A DNA stretch of 64,000 bases from Branchiostoma lanceolatum (taxonomy: Eukaryota > Chordata > Leptocardii > Amphioxiformes > Branchiostomatidae), in the NCBI RefSeq assembly GCF_035083965.1, contig NC_089731.1:5059501-5123500 (forward strand). The letters run 5' to 3'. The notes beneath the pieces were generated by a model. The model was not told the DNA's origin and made no database searches. It was given only the letters and a program-made list of their open reading frames with translations. The first letter of the stretch is position 1; each line of letters starts with the position of its first letter. Shown one piece after another: positions 45,030 through 56,694 of this stretch. The translations under genes and the position numbers were made by a program.

Positions 45030-48000
45030 ATGTCCGACGAAAGGAGTAAAACGATTGCCAAGTTCAATATGTGCCGATGTTTGATTTTCTTTGGCCTGAC
45101 CATGGTGGCATGCGCCGCGGTGGCCCTCATTGTCTGTGGGGTCGTCATCGTCAAACCGGTCGTGGAGACGAAGTCTCTTGAGTTTCAGAAGGCAACCTGC
45201 ACCACAACAAGGGGTTACCTCACTGGTGAGTTCCTCAGTGTTACGTACATGATAAACAATAATTAGCCCACTCGTAGATTCGAGTACGCGAATACAGTGT
45301 GAAAGCTGAAGGCCCCTGGCTTGCAAACAGTTTTCGTCTCTACATTGTCCCGATTTGCATAACAATGCCCAAACGGATTTTGTTTACGTCTCAGGGCCCT
45401 TCACCTTTGACACTGCACATACTGTACTCGAATCTGCGAGTGGGCTTATGGCATTATGTTGTTCAACATAAAGATCTGATTTTTTTGTTTGGTAAAAATA
45501 AGTACTTATGGCTGCGCATTTAATTCTAGTAGTACGGATATTCCCCAGTTACAAATACGTAACAAAAACATCATAGCATTCGAGATCGTCTGAAAAGTGA
45601 GCTTGGTAAAGTCTTAAGTGCTATGTGTTATGACTGTGCATTGTATTTTAGTATGAATATTTTCAAGCTACAAATACATAACAGTAACCTTTATGATAGT
45701 GTTTGAGGTCGGATGAGAAGTGACCTTGGTTCCAGTGAAGGCTGCAACCATTCAGTAATGAAACAATAAACTAGAAAGGCCGTCATTTACTCCTGAGCAA
45801 ATACAGGATGTTTCGCCCATACCTATGGGCTCAACATAAAAACACAGTTCCTTTGTAAAGTTTCCCTGCTTCAAAGATTTTAACAAAAATGCTCCTGCAG
45901 TACCAGAGCAATCTGCTAGGAGGCCAGAAAAATACCACCTCTTCCTTACATCAAAAGCTATCTGCCACAAAAATGACATTACCATGTAAAGGAAAAAAGA
46001 TACAAAAACCAGATGCTCTGCTGCAGTACCGGAGTCACACGCCAAAGGGCCCATAATCGACCATATTGGCAATAAACGTGTGTGATTTGGAAAGAGGAGA
46101 TATGAATTCATATAAACCATGCTTGAGAGAAACTTCTTTTTATATCACTTGCATTGTAATTAGGAAAAATCACTTGGCGAAGGTATGAGGTCGTGGAACT
46201 CTAGTATCTCCCTGTCCTTCGGTCACCTCATTATGCCAACATTTCCTTGGTTCAGGGAAGTGGATCGATTGTAGCTGTGGCAAGAACTGCAATTCCGCCT
46301 ACCCCTGTCTGCGCATCCTGGTGACACACGGCGGTCAGGACAACGGCACATACAGCGGCGTCATCTTCGACACCGAGCAGAGGTTGAACAGCGATGGGCA
46401 CCTCGCCGAGGTAAATCCAATTCAGTTTATTAAAATCAACCTCGCAGCATGAAATGCAAGCCGAATTGCGATCTTTACGCCATAGTACACTACATGAGAA
46501 ACATCAACATTACACAAAAACAAAACATAATAGTATGTAACATATCAGCGACGAAGGTATACATACGTACATAGCTATAAGCAAAAATCACAAGAACCTC
46601 TTCACAAGTAAATCAACAGTAGCAGTGTGTCTGAGTTGACCTGTTATACAGGCGTATGGCCCAGTGGAACAAATTTTTTTAAGTCTTTGTGTGAACTAGA
46701 CAAGACCTGTTAGGTTAGGTGCTTCCCTTTTGACCTCGCACATTCGCAGTTAAAATCGTGAACTGGCTTATTTGCCGTGATCTGCAGTAATGTGGTCGGA
46801 TCTACCACAGCTGTACAGAAATAGTTGTAACACCGCCATAACACTATCATTCTTATGGTTTTAGCCTCGAGTTTTGTGTGACACGTGTCCTTCCAGAAAC
46901 ACTGGTCCAAGTTTTTCTGGTGAAACGTTCAATATGAATTATGTTATGCTTAACGTAGGATTGATATGAAATTACTTGTCGTTACAAACAAGAATGGAAG
47001 AGAAGTATGGCCTTAATTGATATTTTCTTACAGGATTCCCAGTGTGTGACCGCGCCTTGCGTCCGCAACAGGGGTACAAACATGGGCGATGTCAAGGCCT
47101 TCAACGACACCTATGGAGTTGGGGAAACCTACGGCTGTCTGTACCACCCAGACGACACCTCGGTCAGTACTATTAGTAATCTACAGATGTATTGATACAC
47201 TAGAACAGGCGTTAGAGCTTATCGTGACAGTCTGCAGTTAGGAGTAACTAAAAGAAATGTCAGTTCATTTTTAGGGCCAAGGGACAACCGGCTTTCCAGA
47301 AGGACCCGTCGACTTTATTTAACGTACATGTATGATCAGGTAGAACCTATGTTGTCTTGCATCAAATATTTGTACTGCGCATTTTATAAGTTAATTGTCA
47401 AATACTAGTTTAAATATAGTGTATGCATATAATTTTGAATGTTAGTGATGTTTCTCTTCATTGATATTTGCCACTCTTAAGTGGTTTTCATCGTTGGATA
47501 ATTATGTATTGTGCAATATAATTTAATGTGCCTTTATTCGTATCATAATTCGTATCATAATTCGTATCATAATGACAAAGCTTTATCATACAGCAAAGAA
47601 GCAAACTTTGCTTGTTCAACACATCAACTATGCTCTTAGGGTGTTAGAGAATCCAGAGTCTTATGAGTATACAAGAGTACCTATCTAGGGATATGTAGTT
47701 TTAAAAATTATCTTGTTTTCCTTATGTTACAGAAAGTCATCCTGAAGAGGCTCTTCACGTGGGACGCCATGTTCCATTCCATGCTGTGGCCTTGCATCGC
47801 GTTCTTCCTCTTCACCGTCCTCACCGTGTTTTTCTGCTATCAGTGCTACAAGGCCGGTAAGAAGATGTCGTCCCTGCCGATAACAGTCGTCCCGGGCGCC
47901 CCGGCTGCACAGCCCGGATACTTTATACCACCACAGGGGGGACAAGCGCATGCGCCGTACCCTCAGGTAATGCCGATGCAGCAACAAGACCCGTACAAGA

Positions 48001-48041
48001 CCGCCTACGCCCCAGACAACAAGGGATATACGTACAATTAG
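45030..48041 (+). CDS. Gene C: KCNMB-like (BK-channel beta-like) membrane protein
   Basis: The coding exons are 45030-45225 (exon from 45018), 46256-46410, 47034-47162 and 47733-48041, giving 262 residues. Borders and phases are the same as in gene B. Key blocks are TM1 ending [43 protein letters not shown], and KRLFTWDAMFHSMLWPC before TM2. The proline/glutamine-rich tail ends DNKGYTYN. It is nearly identical to gene B in exon 4 and differs mainly in exon 3 (CVTAPCVRNRG against CATQHCDQYRN), so the two arose by recent duplication. Introns 1 and 2 carry insertions absent from gene B. Confidence 0.87.
45265..45446. mobile_element. MITE, about 182 bp, in intron of gene C
   Basis: AGCCCACTCGTAGATTCGAG at the left pairs with CTCGAATCTGCGAGTGGGCT at the right, flanked by TA on both sides. 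The paralogous intron of gene B runs through without it, so it inserted after the duplication. Confidence 0.75.
45760..46110 (-). repeat. Dispersed repeat shared with about 1585-1690
   Basis: CTTCCTTACATCAAAAGCTATC at 45943 matches CTTCCTTACATCGAAAGCTATC near 1645 and continues through CTGCCAC..AAAAAT. A 122-codon minus-strand frame crosses it, but this is probably repeat sequence, not a gene. Confidence 0.45.
46420..46680. repeat. Insertion in intron 2 of gene C
   Basis: About 260 bp beginning TTCAGTTTATTAAAATCAAC has no counterpart in the same intron of gene B. The AT-rich start resembles the 3' end of a minus-strand LINE or SINE, but no class is assigned. Confidence 0.4.
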
Positions 48042-48540
48042 ACATGCAAATCTCATACAAACAGGTTAACTCACTATCACTGCGCAACGTTTCATCTTTA
48101 AGCACGTCTGCGTAAAGGCTGTTTTTTTTTTCTCTCCAACCAACTGCAAGAACGTGAAATTTATTTTCTACAGCTACAATAAGACATGCAAATCTCTTAC
48201 AAAGGGTACCTAACTATCACTGCGCAACATTTTATCTTTAAACACGTCTGCGCAAAGGCTGCTTTTTTCTTTAATGAAAGTTTTACGTGATGCTTAAAGA
48301 TCAGTTTTCATGTAGTGTATTTCTCTCCAACCAACTAGAATAGCGTGAAATATGTTTTCCAAAGATACAATAAGACATGCAAATCTCTTACCAACAGGTT
48401 ACCTAACTATCACTGCGCAAAATTTAATCTTTAAGCGCGTCTTAAAGCATGCATAGAGGTTGACTTTTTATGAAAGTTTTACATATGCTTCGTTAAGCAT
48501 ATGTCTCTCCAACCGACTGGAAGAACGTAAAATAAGTGAG
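48042..48540 (+). repeat. 3' UTR tandem repeat of gene C (three units)
   Basis: Units start with AGACATGCAAATCTC near 48042, 48183 and 48374; the first is shortened. Each has a TTTAAGC(A/G)CGTCT block, and the fuller units have a GAAAGTTTTAC block. Confidence 0.8.
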
Positions 48541-50020
48541 TTTTTTTTACCAAATCTAGGTGACATAGAAAGGTATGGTGTCTGTTATAACCCAGGGCAA
48601 CTATGTTATAAGGCTTAAGAAACAATGTTCTAAAATATATGACCATATTTAAGAAGTACGTCACTGACACCAGTGCTAAAAGGAGCTGTTAATTTTTAAG
48701 ATAGCCGAAAGAGGTAGACGGTTTATGTAGATCAGTATTCGTAAATTCACATATTTTCTGATATCAGTGCTACAAGGAACTGTTGTATTTTAGCAACCCC
48801 GACATTAAAATGGGAAACAATTGTACAATCTGTATTTTTGAGTGTACTCAAGAAGAACTCTACTAATACTTAAATTACGGTTTGTAATTTAGTCCTAACT
48901 ACATTAAAAGGTGACTAAGGAACAATGCAGGATATTCGAAAAACCTGTCTTTAAAAGTACAAAATTAATGATCTTAAAGAGCGATACTAGTTTTGTCTTA
49001 GAGCTACGAACACACTGCCATGTTAGAGGCATCGGGTATTAATTATGAAGTGGAAACATCATGCCTCAGTACTTCTTATGCATCAGCATGTAAAATTGTT
49101 ATGAAATTGATCAAGGGCTATTCATATCTATCAGGGATCTGTAGACTTGTTGATGAGCACGTCATAATTTCTACCATTTTGCAACAACTTTCCTACCAGT
49201 AGTTGATTGATTGATTATAGTTTTCGAAAAATCAACACGTAACCAAGTATTGCAAAATACCTATCGTCTGTCTAATCTTTACGAACCATGAGGACAAGGG
49301 CATGTATATAATATTCATTTTATAACATATATTGTATGTAACGTTTGTTATTCCATTTTCTTCCTACAATCGAAGTGCTTTCTGTGAACCAACAACATCT
49401 ATAGCATACCAACTATATCGTTGTAATGCGAATATTCCTCACTTCAAAGAATTTCAAGTATAGAATATTCTAGATGCACATGTATTATTCAAAATGTTCA
49501 TAATTATCACTGGTGCCTTTGAAGGACGTTTCTTATAATGTTTTCTTAGTAGGAAAATATAGTCAAGTTCAAGTGGATATTATTTATTTTTCACACCTAT
49601 GCATCTGTTTTAGACATATCACAAAACATGATGATTGTCCATCGGTAATAGAAGCACTAACACTTTGTAATACTGTATATGATATTGCAATTGTTTTATT
49701 GTTGCATTTGGTCGTATGATACATGTATAAAAGGGCGACCACTAATGATAATTGGCGTAAAATTTCTGACTTACAAATTATGCAATTGCATTAAGTGTAT
49801 AATTATGTTGAGAGTTGTTTCTTAGACTTTTGTACCAATGTGACTTTTTGTTGGCATGCAATGGAAATAAATGGTGATATGGCGTTATACCAGCCGGGTG
49901 CGTAGAGCTGTTGTCGCTACACTTGAACATGGGATTTATGGCGCAAGGTTTGTTAATTCTCTACTATCAAAACCGTTTAATACTCTAATCCATCATAGAA
50001 AGCGTGCTCCAAAGTAAATG
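48541..50020. other. Downstream part of duplication unit C
   Basis: No coding gene. It matches the DNA downstream of gene B up to about 49800 and then diverges. An AATAAA stands at 49866 in ATGGAAATAAATGG. Confidence 0.5.
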
Positions 50021-50024
50021 TAGC

Positions 50025-50215
50025 CGCATAGCTTTTTTTGAGCATGCGGGGAAGTGGGTTGTTATCCTCTGTGTCTAGACCATGGAATTGGAAGGCAGAG
50101 CCCAACCCTCTCTTTCCACCGCCTTTTACCGTCCCAACCAAAGTGGGGTACCCATTTTTACGCATGGGCGGAGGGAGTAAAACTGTATGCCTTTCCCATG
50201 GACACAATGGGGGGG
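50025..50215 (+). repeat. Dispersed repeat shared with 60735-60840
   Basis: GTGGGTTGTTATCC, GGAGCCCAACCCTCTCT (here GCAGAGCCCAACCCTCTCT) and TTCCACC occur in the same order in both. It directly precedes a poly-G run and a SINE here. Confidence 0.65.
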
Positions 50216-50220
50216 GGGGG

Positions 50221-50560
50221 GGGGTCGTGTGTCGTAACGGCAGAGCGTTCGGCTCAGAACCAAGAGGTTCCGAGTTCGAATCCTGTCGTGTCACCGATCT
50301 TGTGCCCCTGGGAAAGGCATTTTACACGACTTTCCTCACTCTACCCAGGTGAAAATGGGTACCTGACTTCGGTTGGGGAAGGTCGTATTGAGGTCACCTG
50401 GTGGCGCCGAATGGCAGCCGCCCAGACCCTTGCGACAAATCCACAAAATGCAAGTGTGGATAGATTAGGTATATGTTGTGTATTATGTGAAACATGTAAA
50501 CCCTGCATCAATTCAGCGCTAGAAAGGCTGCCATTGCGGGTAATTTCTGACCAATAAAAA
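50221..50560 (+). mobile_element. tRNA-derived SINE
   Basis: It begins GTCGTGTGTCGTAACGGCAG, has the B box GAGTTCGAATCC near 50270, and ends in an A-rich tail near 50560. It matches the minus-strand copy at 7895-8222. Confidence 0.85.
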
Positions 50561-50565
50561 AAATG

Positions 50566-50643
50566 TAGAGCCCGGAATCGAACCCGTGACCTCTCGATCT
50601 CTAAGTGTCCGCAAGCCTAGACACTTAGCAACACCGGTCAGAC
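50566..50643 (-). mobile_element. tRNA-like head of a second SINE (minus strand)
   Basis: Read on the minus strand it has a perfect B box GGTTCGATTCC and an A-box-like GTTGCTAAGTGTC. The acceptor ends do not pair, so a functional tRNA is unlikely. Confidence 0.5.
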
Positions 50644-50764
50644 ATTCACCATGTATACTTCAACCGTTCCGCTACTGAGATATCGTACTATAGGTCACAC
50701 TGACATGTAAACATACTTAAGTAAAGAGAGACGGCACTCGTCTTGGCATGAATGGTTTTCTTGC

Positions 50765-51050
50765 ATCATCAGTTTACCGTTACCATGGCAAATAGTGTCG
50801 TCATCAGGAGGGCGTGGACAGAAGCATTAGTCATACCGGTCTGTCCTGCCGAACGACAAGGTCTGTGCTGCTGAACGACAAAGTCTGTGCTGCCGAACGA
50901 CAAGGTCTGTGCTGCCGAACGGCAAAGTCTGTGCTGCCGAACGACAAGGTCTGTGCTGCCGAACGACAAGGTCTGTGCTGCCGAACGGCAAGGTCTGTGC
51001 TGCCGAACGGCAAAGTCTACTGGTTTCTTTCTCCTTCAAGCGACCAAAGA
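50765..51050 (+). promoter_or_regulatory. Probable promoter block and non-coding exon 1 of gene D
   Basis: ATCAGTTTACCGTTACCATGGCAA and AGTGTCGTCATCAGG match the blocks upstream of genes E and F. A donor-like CCAAAGA/GTAAGTG stands at 51050/51051. The probable exon contains a 22-bp minisatellite. The matching acceptor is at 51512. Confidence 0.5.
50839..51014 (+). repeat. 22-bp tandem repeat, 8 units
   Basis: The unit is GTCTGTGCTGCCGAACGACAAG (20-base core GTCTGTGCTGCCGAACGACA). Units alternate AC/GC and AAG/AAA in a few positions. Apparent ORFs on both strands are by-products of the array. Confidence 0.93.
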
Positions 51051-51524
51051 GTAAGTGTACTTATCTTTATCACATTTCGTCCACCTGAGTGTATACAATA
51101 ATGCTCCTAGATACGTGGAACAGGAGTGCATGTGTCCGCTTGACTACGTGTTTAAGCACTTGCGACAAATAGCAAGCCATGGTTGTTGGCCATGATTCAG
51201 TAAATACCATTACGTTCCTTATTCTTTTAGGTGAAACCAAAATAACGTATACGTACTTGCAGCATGAATTCGAACACTCATGATAGTCTTTCCTATGAAA
51301 GACACAGCAGAGTAAAGTTCGTGTCTTCAGACGACCTGTAGAACTTTTAGAGCTCCTCTATTTGTAACTGCCAAACATAACGACACATCATGCGCTGAAC
51401 AAGTTCAGGACCTGATACGACACACATGTTGTTTTTCCCGACAAAATGATATACAATGAAATGAAATACAAGAGCTGCTATCCAACATTCTATAACGTTA
51501 TTTTCTTTCAAGGAACACTACAAG

Positions 51525-53860
51525 ATGGACGAAAAACAGTCTGCGACCAGACAGTATAGGAGATACAGTTGTTATTTTTGGCTGGCCGGTGGGATGGCGG
51601 TTGGCTGTGCGGTGGCCCTTATTGTATGCGGAAACGTCATCGTCAAACCGATGGTAGAAACGGACTCTCTGAACTTCCAAGAAACAACTTGTACCACAGA
51701 CCGGAGTTATCTTACTGGTAAGTCTGCCTGGTACGGATATCATAAACACATGCCATGACTAATTTTTGATGCACAAGAACGCATGTGTAACGCACTATGG
51801 AGAACTATTCAACAGCTTTACTTTAAAAGTGCTGTCATGCTATCTATGTGCTAATTCTCATGAATGTTATTGACATGAATAGTAATGCTAGAACATGTAT
51901 TTAATTTAGTTGTCTATACTCTTGCACCACTACTTGTAATTCAATGTACTTAGGAAAAAACTTGAAAATGTACAAAATAGCTCTGTTTGACACTTCTTTT
52001 TATTATACTGGGTATTGAAATGAAGATGATGAAAAAAGATAAATAAGTAAACACATGCACGCACTTTCTATTTATTCATTCAGTGTTACCACATTTGTGG
52101 ATTGACATAATAGGTGACTATCACTTTTTTAAGATGTCAACCCAGACCAGATTGTAAGGTTTGGTTCATCGCACACCGGGGCATGCCCATACTATTTTTC
52201 GAAAGGTGCTGTGGGGTTCTTTAACGTGCGCGGGGTGTGGCTCTCCCCGAACACGGGATCTCCATTTAACGTCCTATCCGAGGGACGTCCCTAACCGAAG
52301 CTATATGGACCACAACGTCAAGTCAAGTCAACGGAAGTGGGGCTTGGATTGTAACAGATTCAGAACTGTTATTTAGTTCAGCACTCTTTTCTTCACCAAA
52401 GATGGTGTCTCTTCTATTGCATACGGGGGACAAACACAATCCCGAATGTTTCCAGTGAATGTTACTACCTACTACTTGTGTGTAAGTAGGAATATGTTAC
52501 CAGTGGACTAAGCATTGCTCCAACTGGCTGTACAGCTGTAGCGAAAGGTGTGAAAGGGTCATATGTTAAGATACTAGTATGTAGTAAACACTTTTTCTTG
52601 CTTCAGGGCAGTGGATCACATGCGGCTGTGGCAAGTATTGCAGTTCCCGATACCCCTGTCTCCGCGTCACTGTGACGTATGTTCTAAACAACGCCACTGT
52701 CAACGCCGTGCTGTTCGACACGGAGCAGAGGCTGAACAGCAATGGGGACAACGCCGAGGTAGGAACCAGTCAATTATACATTGAATAAAGCTGCTTTATA
52801 CAACGTCATGCATGAACATATACGAGGCAGTTTAGCATTCCTTGTTGTTAAGGATGAAAGTCACAATGAACACATAGATGTTCGAACTTAAGCTTACAAA
52901 AATACCATTTTGATTACATACGTAGGATTGCAATGCACTACAACATCTTCTTTTACGGAACATGCAAGGTATCTAAGAAATTAACATCCTTACTGACAGT
53001 AACGTAACGCCTTTTTCAGAATACCCAATGTGTGACGGCTTCGTGTGTACACAGCGAAGATACGAACCGTGCAACTGTGCTGGACTTCAACAACACCCAT
53101 GCCGCTGGGCAGGCATACACATGCTTGTACAACCCAGATGATACTACGGTTAGTATAACTGGTAGACTGCAAGTGAAACATTATCGATGAGTTCAAACTT
53201 GTCTGTAAACTTTAAGACTTCTTTTTAGTAGATGTCGTGCATCGTAAGGCAAAGTATTAGAATAAATAATAGTAAAGTAGGAAATTGACCTTCTTTAAAC
53301 TGTAAACACTGTCGCAATCAATTTCGGCATTAAAAGGGAGATGATGATGGTGATAACACATCAAACCGGCGATTGGTATGCGATACGGTATCTCATTTGA
53401 TATTCAACATTTCTTTTCTTTCTTTTTTTCAGTTACTCTATCAAGCTAAGAATTAATTGTCCAGTAAAAAATGTTGTGTAGACTGGGTGTAACGTATGCA
53501 AAGACAAAGTTTTTGTCTTGGCATCTTCTATGCATCTTCCGCTTGCAGAAAGTCCTCCTGACCCGACTGTTCACATGGGACGCCATGTTCCACTCCATGC
53601 TGTGGACGAGTATCGGGACCGCCATCTTTGCCGGCCTCACCGTGTACTTCATCTATCAGTGTAAGAAGGCGAGGGAAAAGATGGCTTCGATACCAGTAAC
53701 GGTACCGCCGGGAGCATCAGGGACACGGGCGGGATACTTCCTACCTCCCCCCGCCTATCCTGGAGAATCACTGCCGATGCAACCCGCACCCCCGTCCCAA
53801 GACCCGTACAGCACCGACTACGGCTCGACAGACGAGAAAAAGGGACTCACGTTAAACTGA
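51525..53860 (+). CDS. Gene D: KCNMB-like (BK-channel beta-like) membrane protein
   Basis: The coding exons are 51525-51717 (exon from 51513), 52607-52758, 53020-53148 and 53549-53860, giving 261 residues with phases 1, 0, 0. TM1 ends CGNVIVKP. The loop has CGCGKYC, SRYPCLRVTV and AYTCLYNPDD. FTWDAMFHSMLWTSI opens TM2. The tail of about 65 residues has a PPAY (PPxY) motif and ends KKGLTLN. The loop has sequons (NAT in exon 2, NNT in exon 3), so glycosylation is plausible, as in KCNMB proteins. Its sequence is closer to gene E than to B and C. Confidence 0.86.
52145..52310. mobile_element. SINE-like conserved segment in intron of gene D
   Basis: TTTCGAAAGGTGCTGTGGG, TTCTTTAACGTGCGCGGGG, ACACGGGATCTCCATTTAAC and ATCCGAGGGACG resemble a repeat domain I know from invertebrate SINEs. 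No tRNA head is attached. Family name not assigned. Confidence 0.5.
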
Positions 53861-54045
53861 ATCTGTAGACCCGTCACTGAACCTGATGTAAGATAATAAT
53901 TATAGTTTCACCCAAACAATCCTACATTTTCACCATCACCAAGGAGCGAAAAGAAGCCAAAACTACATGCTACACTTCGATACTCGCACGAAAACTTTGT
54001 GTATGTCATGTCTTTGTTTGTGACCTGTACTTAGCCTAGCTGGCC

Positions 54046-54085
54046 AAAAATGTACAATAAAGGTCTTCACTCATTCATTCATAAT
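54046..54085 (+). mobile_element. LINE 3' tail; likely supplies gene D's polyadenylation signal
   Basis: TGTACAATAAAGGTCTTC followed by an ATTC run ends here, as at 29803 on the other strand. AATAAA lies 195 bp after gene D's stop codon. Confidence 0.5.
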
Positions 54086-54089
54086 GCTG

Positions 54090-55400
54090 CCCGGGAAGCA
54101 AGTGTCACTATCTCGTTCTCTCTGGAACTTTGTCGAACTACGAATAGAATTCCATCTGTGTTATTACTTATCCATTGGCAAAGGGTGCCAGTAAATGGAA
54201 TCTGTCCCAATATAGATAGAGCTACTGTTTCAATGGGCCCAGTTCAGATAATGCTGACTATACAGGCTTTGATTCACATGTATGACTAAGGATGTCGTAC
54301 CATAGATCAAGCGTCTCATGTGATATGATAAGCAATAAGCAAGCATATCGTGCATGAGAGGTCCTTAAAAGGTATTTAAGGTATGAAAGGTATTTCAAAA
54401 TAAAGGTCAGCAAACATTTTAGGGCAAGGTAAACTGGGCGGATAACAAGAAGACAAACAAGCTGTTATACCGACTTGGAAAGTTCGCAAACACAATGCCT
54501 TCAACACTGTTATATGTAAAGAGTGAGCCCAAAACACGTAGTAACACGACAGACTCTCGGCTTGTTTAAGATTACGACAAAGTTATCTTATTGCCGGAGT
54601 ACCTATCACAGATAGTACATCTCCAAAGAACACTCTCATTACACCATTAGAGTACATCAATTTTGCTGCCTACAGAAATTTTCGATTATATTACAATTCA
54701 AAAAGATACCTATCATGTCTTTTAAACAGTAATTTAGTCTCCCAACATAGTTGTAAAATTGCCATAATTTGCATCTTATAGAATTGTTCTGCAATAAAAA
54801 TAAATGTTGTTATAGTAATGATATCAAAGCTAAGTACGTAATATGTATTCGCATACACTTGAATCATATTATATAACATAATATGACATGACATTGTGTA
54901 TTGTTAATGGTTGTTACATGTGGGGTTTTTTTCTAACAAGACATCCGCATGTCTTAACAGGTAGCGCTACTTTAAGGATCTACCCACCTGTACGGTTTTC
55001 AGTTAAGACATGGCATAACATGTACTTAGTTTCATTATCAGTACCTATATAAACTGACCTGTGATTTTGCCCTAAATACGTAACTAGTAGCACGTTCTGT
55101 AGAATATCAGATACCAGAGCAGCCCGTGTCTAGCTGACCCTCCATTGAATCCGGCCAACATACTGTTATTGAGCGTATGATTGTGTATGACGACAAAAGG
55201 TAGACCTATCTTATTTCAGTTTGCATATCTTAAGCCTTGTGTCAACCTTACACTCAGCACCTAGGCAGGATTCGATAAAGACAGTCTACGATGTGGCTTA
55301 TTCTACCTTATTCTGAGGAAACAAGAGAAAAGGGCGATCTCAGTTTAAATCCGAAAGATCAGATCCTCCGCCAAGGCAGCTTTTTTGTCCCTTATTCGAT
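54090..55400. other. Spacer between genes D and E
   Basis: AT-rich, with no coding gene or clear repeat. Short ORFs match nothing. Confidence 0.4.
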
Positions 55401-55402
55401 GT

Positions 55403-55653
55403 AAAGCCACCCTCTCACTGGACCCGCGGCAAGCTGGTGGTATCGCTGCGGCCGATCGAATTGATAAAGCACTCAACGAATTTCATGGACAAAAAACGAA
55501 TCTTTTTAAGCTTTGTGTGTTTTGTTGTCTTTTTGGTCCTACTTGTACGTTTTGAATGATATTCCCATTATAAAGTCAATGGTAACACAAATCCAGTTTA
55601 GGACGCAGCGACGCCGCTAGTGTGCTGCGGGTCCAGTGAGAGAGGGGGGCTTA
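55403..55653. mobile_element. MITE, about 250 bp, related to the element at 60987-61860
   Basis: AAGCCACCCTCTCACTGGAC at the left pairs with GTCCAGTGAGAGAGGGGGGC at the right. The interior shares ACTCAACGAATT, ACGAAT, TTTGTGTG and TTTGTTGTCTT in order with the larger element at 61150-61240. It stops about 20 bp before gene E's promoter block. Confidence 0.75.
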
Positions 55654-55669
55654 ACGTTACCTGACTGGG

Positions 55670-55795
55670 GAATCAGGTTACTGTAACGATGGCAACAAGT
55701 GTAGTCATCACGTGGGGCGTACGCAGCAGTTGGCGGCGGGTCGTACCAATCTGTGTGTCTACACGTTTTCTCGTGTGTTCCCCGTGCTTCTGAAA
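55670..55795 (+). promoter_or_regulatory. Probable promoter block and non-coding exon 1 of gene E
   Basis: ATCAGGTTACTGTAACGATG, then AGTGTAGTCATCACG, then a donor TCTGAAA/GTAAGTAATC at 55795/55796. It matches 62335-62458 closely. The acceptor before gene E's first coding exon is at 56682. Confidence 0.55.
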
Positions 55796-56011
55796 GTAAG
55801 TAATCTCCGTATGTATCACACATTCCCCGTGTAAAGGCCTTCGTATGTATGAAAAGCTGTTCACAGTGCCAGCAGTGTAACGCTTTACCGAGAAAATGCA
55901 TATGGAACCTGTAACTGCCAGGTACGTTTGTGTACAGTCAGACACGGTTTGACAGGTTTTCCAGATAAAGGGAAAACCTTGTCTTCATTTTCCCTAAATG
56001 TCCACTGTTCT

Positions 56012-56181
56012 TATTCTCCAAGCAGAGGTTTCGGTCGAGTGGGGTAGTAGTGGCCGGGTTTTTTTTAACGTAAAAAAAACGTAACGGGTGGCAGACGTAA
56101 AAAAAACGTAACGGGAGGCAGACATTAAAAAAAAAACGGCCACTACTACCCCACTCGACCGAAACTTCTTCTTGGAGAATA
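56012..56181. mobile_element. Foldback MITE with 9-bp target duplication
   Basis: Long arms (about 55 bp) from ATTCTCCAAG to TTAAAAAA and back pair almost fully. CACTGTTCT flanks both sides (56003-56011 and 56182-56190). The parallel sequence at 62655-62690 lacks it. A 9-bp duplication is typical of Mutator-like elements. Confidence 0.8.
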
Positions 56182-56694
56182 CACTGTTCTGTCTGCGACA
56201 CCTGTCCTGATGTAAAAGAGAAGAAACAAGTCAAAGTGAAGACTTCGCGCCAGATTTTAGTGTCATTCTACATACATACCACTGTGACGGCCATGTCGTC
56301 ATACTGTGGAAACGTAAAAAAATACGACCTAACCGTGATTAGTAGAGAATACATGTCCTTCTACGTGTAACGGTTATATATGACTTACATGTATCCTTGC
56401 GAAGGATTTTAGTCACAAAATATTCCTTGTCATTTGTTCGTCAGATTAAAGGGGTTGAATATCGATTTCACCTCCTTGGTGAGAACAAATAGAAACTCGA
56501 TAGCACACGCCCATGTTGACGGAACAAAGGAGGCATTACCGAGACCTGGCTACTCAAGATCACGGCCTTCCAAAACATAGGGTGTCTTTTAAAGCTATGA
56601 TAACATTTCTGTTAAACCTTGTTTCACTGACTAACAGAGCTGCCATCCAAATTTCAATATTTCAGTCTCCCCTCATTTATAGATACGCTACAAG

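Noticed and set aside
45752-46120. 122-codon minus-strand ORF in gene C's intron as a gene
   Set aside because: Part of it is shared with a dispersed repeat near 1600; there is no domain.
50769-51101. Serine/threonine-rich repeat proteins on both strands
   Set aside because: Every frame of the 22-bp array is open; the array sits in a probable 5' UTR.
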